Assembly: GCF_000297775.1 (NCBI RefSeq)
Contig: NZ_JH815520.1
Span: 118,248 to 173,985 of the forward strand
Direction of reading: 5' to 3'
DNA length: 55,738 nucleotides
Origin: Sutterella wadsworthensis 2_1_59BFAA
GTDB lineage: Bacteria; Pseudomonadota; Gammaproteobacteria; Burkholderiales; Burkholderiaceae_F
The position numbers and the translations under genes were made by a program. Below, piece after piece: positions 50,081-55,738 of this stretch (positions within the stretch are counted from its first letter, which is position 1; the number at the start of each line of letters is the position of its first letter). The notes beneath the pieces are model-generated. The model worked only from the letters and a program-made list of their open reading frames with translations. It did not search any database and was not told the origin of the DNA.

Positions 50081-50653
50081 ATGAAGATCCTTCTCATCAA
50101 CGGCAGTCCGCGCGAAGGCAACACCGCCCGCGTGCTTGAGGCCCTCGCCGCCAGGCTCGGCGGCCATGATGTCGAGACGCTCAGGCTCGGCGAACTCGGC
50201 ATCAGGGGTTGCATCGGCTGCCTGCGCTGCCAGCAGGATGTGGAGCACTTCGTCTGTCATCAGACGGGCGACGACGCCAATGCGGTGCTCGCGAAGATCG
50301 TGGCGGCCGACGTCGTGCTCATGGCGACGCCGCTCTACGGGCATTGCTTCACGGCCCAGATGAAGTGCCTCGACGACCGCATGTCGGCCCTGATGAAGTG
50401 GGTGGGCGGCGAGCATCCGCACGTCGTCTCGGCGCTCAAGGACAAGCCGATGGGCCTTGCGGTCACCTGCGGAGGACCGTCCGCAGGAAACGCCGACCTG
50501 CTCCTCGCGCTCTTTGACAAAACCGCCGAAGGCCGTCAGGCCCGCGTGTTCGGCAAGTACGTCTTCGAATTCTGTCCAGGCGATCCTGCGGGCTTCACGC
50601 CCGACGAGGCGCTCCTCGCGCGCATGGCGGCCGATGTCGCCGCGCTGGGCTGA
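50081..50653 (+). CDS. Flavodoxin-fold NAD(P)H-dependent oxidoreductase
   Basis: The 190-residue protein is of the FMN_red/flavodoxin_2-like fold: LLINGSPREGNTARV (FMN phosphate loop), a CIGCLRCQ cysteine motif near residue 44 typical of the iron-sulfur-flavoprotein-like group, and ATPLYGHCFTAQMKCLDDR (flavin isoalloxazine site). It reduces flavins or quinone-like substrates. AACAGGAGACAACACGG precedes the start. No partner gene is adjacent. Confidence 0.85.
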   Translation: MKILLINGSPREGNTARVLEALAARLGGHDVETLRLGELGIRGCIGCLRCQQDVEHFVCHQTGDDANAVLAKIVAADVVLMATPLYGHCFTAQMKCLDDRMSALMKWVGGEHPHVVSALKDKPMGLAVTCGGPSAGNADLLLALFDKTAEGRQARVFGKYVFEFCPGDPAGFTPDEALLARMAADVAALG

Positions 50654-50864
50654 GTCTTGCAAATACCCGCCCGTTTTCGGCGGAACTCGATGCGCATCAT
50701 GTTAGAATGCGCTCCTTTCGCGCCTGCGCTCCGCGTGCAGGCGCCCGCAACTCAGAAACCCAACAGAAACAACAGTTCAAGGACACCGCCATGACCTCTC
50801 TTCCGCCTTGCCCGAAGTGCAGCTCCGAGTACGTGTACGAGGATGCCGGCCATCTCGTCTGCCG

Positions 50865-50990
50865 TGACTGCTCCCCGTCCGATTTGTAACAAATCGGGCG
50901 AGGCTTCCTGCTTCTTCAACACAGCCCGGACGATCGTTCGGGTCTTACATGTCTCCACAGGCTTTGGCTCGTGACGTTACGAGCGCAAGA
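50865..50990 (-). ncRNA. Predicted omega RNA (reRNA) of the second TnpB element
   Basis: Transcription through the 3' end of tnpB to the right tip would give a scaffold with the hairpin at 50871-50902 and a guide starting CGGCAGACGAGATGGCC, complementary to 50848-50864 inside phnA. The empty phnA site has TTCA directly in front of this same sequence, so the guide would direct TnpB to the repaired donor. The 5' end given is arbitrary. Confidence 0.55.
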
Positions 50991-52107
50991 CGGTCAGCCC
51001 AGCCGCCTTCAACATTCTTATGCCTTCCTGTTTGATATTCAGAGAGGCGTTTAGGTCTCGGGCATGATGTGAGCCGCAATGCGGACAAGTCCAGCTGCGG
51101 GTTGCAAGGCTCAGTTCCTTGAGCTTGTGACCGCAGGCGGAACACGTCTTCGAAGACGGATAGAAGGTGCCGATCTTTGCAAAGATCCTGCCTTCATGCT
51201 TCGCCTTGTATTCGCATTGGCGCATGAATTCACCCCATCCGGCATCGGCAATCGCCTTTGCCAGATGGTGATTCTTCATCATGCCTTGAATTTTCAAAGT
51301 CTCGAAAATCAGCGCTTGGTTTTCGTTCACCAATCGTCGAGATGTCTTGTGAAGGAAGTCGCTGCGGCGGCGCTTCACCTTGCGGTGCAGTTTTGCCAGA
51401 CGCTTGCGGGCCTTCTCACGATTCTTGCTACCTTTCTGCTTTCTTGAGAAGGCGCGTTGCGCCTTCTTGAGCTTCTTTTCGGCTCTCTTGAGAGCTTTGG
51501 GAGACTTGATCTTTTCACCGTCGGAGCATGTACCGAAGGTCTCAATGCCGACGTCAACGCCAACCGTTTTGGACTGACGAACGCATGTCGCAGGCACGGC
51601 TTCGGGCAGACCGTCCTCGTAGAGAACGGAAGCCCAGTAGTCGCCGCAGGCATCCATCGAGAGCGTGATGCTCTTGACCTTGCCTTCGATCTTCCGATGC
51701 ATGACGGCCTTGATCTTCTTCATCTTCGGCACCTTGACGAAGTCGTCGCCTGCCGAAACGCCGGTGCAATGGTAGCTGGACTGTTCGCCGCGTCGGGACT
51801 TGAAGCGCGGATATCCGGCTTCCTTCTTGAAGAAGCGGCTATAGGCTTTGTTCAGATTGCGAACAGATTCCTGTAACGCCATGCAGTCGTATTCCGCCAG
51901 CCAAGCGTACTTCTCCGTATTTTTAGCAATGGCGATGAGCTTCTTGAGGTCGTGAATCGGGTGAAGATTGACACCCTTCACCTTGTAGAAATGCGTCTTG
52001 AGATACAGCGCCTTGTTGAAGCAGAATCGTACGGCACCGAAAAGACCGGCCAGATATTTTTTCTGGTCGGGCGTCGGATAGAGTCGAATTCGGATGGCGC
52101 GGATCAT
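50977..52107 (-). CDS. tnpB: RNA-guided nuclease TnpB
   Basis: The 376-residue protein begins MIRAIRIRLYPTPDQKKYLA, the common TnpB start. It has the RuvC triad D185 (VGVDVG), E269 (LIFETLK) and D351 (HARDLNA) with the zinc-finger cysteines C322, C325, C341 and C344. It therefore looks catalytically complete. It differs clearly from the first TnpB at 14615-15862, so the two elements are separate acquisitions, yet both use a TTCA-like target motif. Confidence 0.93.
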   Translation of the reverse strand: MIRAIRIRLYPTPDQKKYLAGLFGAVRFCFNKALYLKTHFYKVKGVNLHPIHDLKKLIAIAKNTEKYAWLAEYDCMALQESVRNLNKAYSRFFKKEAGYPRFKSRRGEQSSYHCTGVSAGDDFVKVPKMKKIKAVMHRKIEGKVKSITLSMDACGDYWASVLYEDGLPEAVPATCVRQSKTVGVDVGIETFGTCSDGEKIKSPKALKRAEKKLKKAQRAFSRKQKGSKNREKARKRLAKLHRKVKRRRSDFLHKTSRRLVNENQALIFETLKIQGMMKNHHLAKAIADAGWGEFMRQCEYKAKHEGRIFAKIGTFYPSSKTCSACGHKLKELSLATRSWTCPHCGSHHARDLNASLNIKQEGIRMLKAAGLTVLRS

Positions 52108-52506
52108 TCGGACAAAGGCAGGAAAGGTATTGCTATTTGATTATATGAGGCTTCCTATTTTGGCGTATGCCTCGCATTTTGCTGTCTTTTCCGCCATTCC
52201 TCCCCGCCTCACAGGCGAGGGTTCCTGGCGGATTTGGCTGAATGCGCCCATGACTGGACGCCCGGCGAGGAAGCCGCCCATGACGAGGAGAAGCTCGTCG
52301 TGAAGGACGCCAACGGCACGCTGCTCGCCGACGGCGACTCCGTCACCATCGTGAAGACCCTCAAGGTGAAGGGTGCCTCGACGCCGCTCAAGATCGGCAC
52401 CAAGGTGAAGAACAGCCGCCTCGTCGAAGGCGACCACAACATCGACTGCAGGATCGACGGCTTCGGCGCGATGCAGCTCAAGTCCGAGTTCGTTAAGAAG
52501 CTCTGA

Positions 52507-52596
52507 CGCAGGACGTCGTCCTGCGAGGATCCATCCGGACGCGAAAGGTTCCGCTTCTCTCCGTTTCGACGGAGGAAGGCGGAGCCTTCTTCGTTT
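52507..52596. terminator. Hairpins between phnA and topB
   Basis: CGCAGGAC-GTC-GTCCTGCG (52507-52525) follows the phnA stop directly. A second hairpin GAAGGC-GGA-GCCTTC (52575-52589) is followed by TTCGTTT. They separate the convergent phnA and topB transcripts. Confidence 0.55.
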
Positions 52597-52622
52597 GAGG
52601 GCCGCGCGGGTCTTCCGGACGA

Positions 52623-54650
52623 TCAGCAGACCGTATCGAGCGGTGGCGGCTCGTCGGGCATGTTCGGGGCGGGCGCTTCGGGCGACGGCTCGCGGGACGG
52701 TGCGGGTGCGGGCCTTGCCGCTCCGGTGCGTGCGGAGCCGCTCGGGGCCGTGCGGCCTGCGCGGACCTTCTGCAGTTCGGCCGCGATGAAGGCCTCGTAT
52801 TCGCTCACGAAGTTGTCGAGCTGCTCGGCGCCCGACTCGACGAGCCTGAGGCGCTCCTCGAAGTGTGCGGTCATGGCGGCCGAGCGGATGCGGGGCGAAA
52901 CCCGCTTGAGGAGCCTGCGGCCCGATTCGGTGCAGTGCAGGTACTTGCCTTCGGTCTCGAGGTATTCCTTGCGCCTGAGTTCGGCGATGATGGCCGCGCG
53001 GGTGGCCGGCGTGCCGATGCCGCCCGCCTCCTTGAGCATGGCCTGTCCCTTCGGGTCGTCGAAGCTGCGCCAGATGTTCTCCATGGCGGCGATGAGCGTG
53101 CCCTCGGTGAAGAACTGCGGCGGCTTCGTCTTGTCCTCGCGTCCCTTGACGGCGCGCACGTCGCAGACGTCGCCCTTTTTGAGTGCGGGGAGCGTCTGGG
53201 CGTCGTCCTCGTCCTCGCCGTCCGGATCTCGGCCGCCTGCGGCCTTCGGGTTCTTCCTGCGCTTTTCCTCGGCAGCCCTGCGGTCCTTCTCGAAGAGGAT
53301 GCGCCAGCCTTCGACGCGCACGACGCGGCCCTTGGCGGTGAAGGTCTCGCCGCCGATGCCGAGCACGACCTCGGTTGCGTCGAACTCGTGCACCGGGAAG
53401 AACTGCGCGATGTAGCGCCTCACGATGAGGCGGTAGATGTCGGCCTCCTCGCGGGTGAGCGTGGCGGGATCGATCGTGTTGGCGACGGGCACGATGCCGT
53501 GGTGCGCCGTCACCTTCTTGTCGTTGAAGGTCGGGCTCTTGAGCTTCGGGTCGGCCTTGGCGCAGGCGGGGGCTGCGGCGGGGAAGTTCCTGGCGACGGC
53601 GGCGAGCACGGCGGGCGCGTCCGCGTGCTGGGATTCGGGCAGATAGCCGCAGTCGGTACGAGGATAGCTCGTGATCTTCCTGACTTCGTAGAGCGACTGG
53701 CAGACCTTGAGCGTGTTCTCGGCCGTCATGCCGAAGCGCTTGCTCGCCTCGATCTGGATGTCGGCGAGCGAGTAGGCCTTGGGCGGATTGGCCTTGCGGC
53801 GCTTCGTCTCGGCGGAGAGCACCGTGGCGGTCTTTTCCTTCGAGAGACGCTCGACGAGCGCGCGGCCGACGTCGAGGTCGATGAGGAGCCTGCCTTCCTC
53901 GTCGAGGCCCTTCTGGTCGGGACCGGGCTTCCAGCGTGCGGTGAAGGGGACGGTCTCCTTGGCGAGGTCCGCCGTGATCGAGAGGTAGGGCACGGGCGTG
54001 AAGTTGCGCACCACGTAGTCGCGTCGCGCGACCATGAAGAGCGTCGGCGTCTGCACGCGGCCCACGGCGAGGAGTCCGTCGCCGCCCGCGAGCGTGTAGG
54101 CGCGTGAGAGGTTCATGCCGAGCAGCCAGTCGGCGCGGGAGCGTCCGCGCGCGGCGTCGCGCATGCCCGCGTAGCTGCGGTTGTCGCCGAGCTTGGCGAG
54201 GCCTTTTCGGATGGAGGCGGGGTCCACCGCCGAAACCCAGAATCGCTCGACGGGCTGTCGGGCCCTGAAGTGCTCGAGCACCTCGTCGACGAGGAGCTGT
54301 CCCTCGCGGTCGGGGTCGCCCGCGTTGACGACCGTTGCCGCAGACTTGAGCAATTTGCCGATCACCGAGAGCTGCTTCTTCGCACCGCGCTCGGTCTTCG
54401 CCTCCATCAGCCAGTGCTGCGGAAAGATGGGCAGGTCCTGCATGCGCCAGATCTTGCGCCCCTTCTTCGTCTTCGGAATGTCGTCGGGCAGGTAGGCGTC
54501 GGGCTCGGCCTGCTCGAGAAGATGGCCGAAGCACCAGGTGACGACCACGTCGTTTCGGCAGTTGATGAACCCGTCGCCTCGGCCCGATACGCCGAGCTCG
54601 GCGGCGATGGCCTTGGCAACGGAGGGCTTTTCGGCGATGAAGAGCTTCAT
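52623..54650 (-). CDS. topB: DNA topoisomerase III
   Basis: This type IA topoisomerase relaxes and decatenates single-strand-containing DNA. The 675-residue protein starts MKLFIAEKPSVAKAIA. It has the TOPRIM acidic residues (NAGDPDREGQLLVDEVL), the catalytic tyrosine region KITSYPRTDCGYLPES (Tyr cleaves DNA) and GGIGTPATRAAII near the end. The C-terminal tail (about 630-675) is Pro/Ala-rich and low in complexity, and ends in Cys. Length matches E. coli TopB (about 650) plus this tail. Confidence 0.93.
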   Translation of the reverse strand: MKLFIAEKPSVAKAIAAELGVSGRGDGFINCRNDVVVTWCFGHLLEQAEPDAYLPDDIPKTKKGRKIWRMQDLPIFPQHWLMEAKTERGAKKQLSVIGKLLKSAATVVNAGDPDREGQLLVDEVLEHFRARQPVERFWVSAVDPASIRKGLAKLGDNRSYAGMRDAARGRSRADWLLGMNLSRAYTLAGGDGLLAVGRVQTPTLFMVARRDYVVRNFTPVPYLSITADLAKETVPFTARWKPGPDQKGLDEEGRLLIDLDVGRALVERLSKEKTATVLSAETKRRKANPPKAYSLADIQIEASKRFGMTAENTLKVCQSLYEVRKITSYPRTDCGYLPESQHADAPAVLAAVARNFPAAAPACAKADPKLKSPTFNDKKVTAHHGIVPVANTIDPATLTREEADIYRLIVRRYIAQFFPVHEFDATEVVLGIGGETFTAKGRVVRVEGWRILFEKDRRAAEEKRRKNPKAAGGRDPDGEDEDDAQTLPALKKGDVCDVRAVKGREDKTKPPQFFTEGTLIAAMENIWRSFDDPKGQAMLKEAGGIGTPATRAAIIAELRRKEYLETEGKYLHCTESGRRLLKRVSPRIRSAAMTAHFEERLRLVESGAEQLDNFVSEYEAFIAAELQKVRAGRTAPSGSARTGAARPAPAPSREPSPEAPAPNMPDEPPPLDTVC

Positions 54651-55116
54651 GAGGGATCCGTTCGAGATTATCGGAGCAGTGTACAGATTTCGCGCTCCGG
54701 ACGCACGGCCCGCTCAAAAAAGCCTTCAATTTCGACTTACGATTGTATGGAAAGGCAACGGACTTGATCCAGCCGATGTTTATAGACAATCTTTACACTT
54801 GTCGTTCGCTTTTGTCGAACATTAAGTTCGAGGTATTCGAGCGTTCTGCCAATTGAAAAAATCAATCGCTAAAAACTAGGGAAAAATACGCAAGTCGAAG
54901 GTCGAGCCCCGCGTGGTTTTTCTTGAGCTTCGTCAAGGTCGGGAAAACCCTCCGAATGTCGCGTCGGAAAAAGCGAAGGGATGTTGGGTAAAAACCCTGA
55001 GTCTAGGTGCGACTTTTGAGCAACTGCCCCCTGTGGGAGAGGGACGTCGGAGGCGTTCACGTGTTAGCATCGAATCCGTCCCCCCGACAAGGGGGCTTGA
55101 CAAACAGGAGGCAAAC
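54651..55116 (+). other. Non-coding region between topB and the HTH gene
   Basis: No supported gene. The part at 54720-54890 is AT-rich. Near the right end there is a TTAGCAT-like -10 sequence (55064-55070) and then a leader with the hairpin CCCCC-CGACAA-GGGGG (near 55080-55095) before the ribosome site AGGAGG of the next gene. The hairpin could be an attenuator or protect the transcript 5' end. Confidence 0.4.
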
Positions 55117-55458
55117 ATGACTGAATTCTGTTCGATTGACCGGGTGACCTACCCGCTGCCGTGCCAGCAGTCCTACATGCGGTGGAGTGCTCATTCGCTC
55201 CCCCCGCTTGACACCGTGTCGCAGGGTCGACGCGAAAGCGGCCTGCAGCAGATGCATCCCGAAGCGCTTCAGAACGTTCGCAAGCGCGCATTCGAGATGC
55301 TTGACGCCGGCATGAACTGCGTTGAGATCGCAAGAAAGCTCAGCGCGCACCCGCAGACGATCCGCAAGTGGAAGAAGCATCGCGAGACCTTCGGTGAAGA
55401 GCTCTCGGTGATCGGCCTCAAGCGGGGCCCGAAGAAGCTCCGTCCGGAGGTGCTCTAA
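55117..55458 (+). CDS. Small helix-turn-helix protein (transposase HTH-like)
   Basis: The 113-residue protein has a C-terminal HTH of the IS630/homeodomain-like transposase type (AFEMLDAGMNCVEIARKLSA, HPQTIRKWKKH, then the linker GLKRGPKKLRP). ATG 55117 has AACAGGAGGCAAAC before it; the longer frame from 54913 has none. The gene ends just before the ISL3 left tip (stop at 55456-55458, tip at 55464), so the reading frame itself was not cut by that insertion. It may be a solitary DNA-binding protein derived from a transposase, or the first part of a once longer gene. Confidence 0.65.
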   Translation: MTEFCSIDRVTYPLPCQQSYMRWSAHSLPPLDTVSQGRRESGLQQMHPEALQNVRKRAFEMLDAGMNCVEIARKLSAHPQTIRKWKKHRETFGEELSVIGLKRGPKKLRPEVL

Positions 55459-55463
55459 AAAGA

Positions 55464-55514
55464 GGGTTCATCTCGGAAGTCCGTGGAACGCGGCCTTGAC
55501 TTTTAAGAAAAAGT
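55464..55514 (+). repeat. Left terminal repeat of ISL3 element
   Basis: These 51 bases starting GGGTTCATCTCGGAAGTCC are the exact reverse complement of 318-368 and lie 97 bases before a transposase start. They mark the left tip of an ISL3 copy whose remainder is outside the window. Confidence 0.7.
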
Positions 55515-55611
55515 CTGGTCGGCTCCCTCCAAGAAAAAAAAGTAGCGCTCACTCCCAATTTCAGGCAGATTCAAGTTACTAGAGAAGAACCGCGAAAAAA
55601 GGATGAGCGCT

Positions 55612-55738
55612 ATGACCAATATTGTAGGGCAACTTTTCAAATCTCTCGATCCATGGCCCGGCTTCCAGATCACTTCTTTCAAGATTCAAGTCTCGCCCGT
55701 AGATGGCAGGAAGACTCTAATTCTTGATTTGCGACCTG
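55612..55738 (+). CDS. ISL3-family transposase, N-terminal part (3' end outside window)
   Basis: ATG 55612 with AAAAGGATGAGCGCT upstream opens a frame that runs off the window: MTNIVGQLFKSLDPWPGF and so on (42 residues). An N-terminus of this kind, before the zinc-ribbon, is common in ISL3 transposases. Position behind the 51-base terminal repeat supports the call. It is probably the other end of the same element type as at 2-364. Confidence 0.65.
   Translation, partial: MTNIVGQLFKSLDPWPGFQITSFKIQVSPVDGRKTLILDLRP

Larger units (their letters stand above)
50865..52238 (-). mobile_element. IS605/IS1341-type element with tnpB only, inserted in phnA
   Basis: The reading frame of phnA fixes the borders to within the shared TGA triplet. 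On the minus strand the element follows the target motif TTCA (plus 52239-52242, TGAA), starts GCCAAATCCGCC and ends ...GGGGAGCAGTCA at 50865. There is no target duplication, as expected for IS200/IS605 chemistry. The right end carries a hairpin (CCGATTT-GTAAC-AAATCGG on the plus strand, 50879-50897, extended outward). No tnpA is present. Confidence 0.88.
50791..52506 (+). pseudogene. phnA: phnA (yjdM) interrupted by a TnpB element
   Basis: The 5' part (50791-50864) encodes MTSLPPCPKCSSEYVYEDAG and the first zinc-ribbon cysteines. The 3' part (52239-52506) encodes ECAHDW, then [20 protein letters not shown] and the end KSEFVKKL. Joining the two at the predicted element ends gives 74 + 268 = 342 bases, an uninterrupted frame of 113 codons plus stop, with the CXXC...C-ECAH zinc-ribbon complete and the normal length of PhnA-family proteins (about 111). 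The upstream fragment now runs into the element and stops at TAA 50887-50889. The cellular role of PhnA/YjdM is poorly known; despite its name it is not needed for phosphonate use. Confidence 0.92.

Noticed and set aside
1-55738. CRISPR array
   Set aside because: No regularly spaced short direct repeats were seen by eye. The only repeated segments found are the two small RNA copies and the ISL3 ends.

Overview
The window is a bacterial chromosomal segment that looks like a gut Burkholderiales of the Sutterellaceae type (Sutterella, Parasutterella, Duodenibacillus). This assignment is an inference. It rests on the high-GC backbone and on several exported FAD reductases, each next to a periplasmic-sensor two-component system. 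An arylsulfate sulfotransferase, a DcuC carrier and [NiFe]-hydrogenase maturation genes support it. No rRNA, complete tRNA or CRISPR array was seen.

Layout. Positions 1-368 are the right end of an ISL3-family insertion sequence, and 55464-55738 is the left end of an ISL3 element in the same orientation, so both window borders lie inside such elements. Positions 594-12264 form a compact, visibly AT-richer island: a type I restriction-modification operon (hsdM, hsdS, rhuM, hsdR) continuing without a break into an ISL3-like transposase gene, a 130-codon unknown gene and a recD2-type helicase. From about 12.45 kb the GC-rich backbone starts: hydrolase, dihydrouridine synthase, a solitary TnpB element, dcuC, an MFS transporter, nadE and a MATE pump. 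A hydrogenase maturation operon follows (hyaD, hypC, hyaE, hyaF, rubredoxin), with no structural hydrogenase genes in the window, then an EamA transporter and a GNAT enzyme.

Positions 25.65-29.57 kb hold a tandem pair of similar, unrecognised small RNA genes. An IS3-family (IS150-like) element has split the terminator loop of the first. A group II intron sits immediately 3' of the terminator of the second. Next come an M20 peptidase, an exported cyclohexadienyl-dehydratase-like protein, an orphan DUF1778 antitoxin-like protein, a flavin reductase with an FMN-binding domain and, upstream of it, a 3-dehydroquinate dehydratase carrying a twin-arginine signal.

From 35.4 to 48.2 kb there are two copies of one module: periplasmic-sensor histidine kinase, LuxR-type response regulator, Tat-exported flavoprotein. 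The first copy has a frameshift in the kinase and an in-frame stop in the regulator. The second is intact. Between them lie a frameshifted membrane protein, a small exported Cys-rich protein, assT and a frameshifted LysR regulator. The right part carries a DnaQ-like exonuclease, two flavodoxin-like proteins, phnA split by a second TnpB element, topB and a small helix-turn-helix protein.

Physiology (inference): H2 or other donors could feed quinol and cytochrome electrons to periplasmic flavin reductases that use organic acceptors, each induced by its own sensor. The exported dehydroquinate dehydratase could make an alpha,beta-unsaturated acid for its neighbouring reductase. The most checkable structural result is the split phnA: joining the two fragments at the predicted TnpB element ends restores a continuous 113-codon frame and fixes both element ends and the predicted guide.
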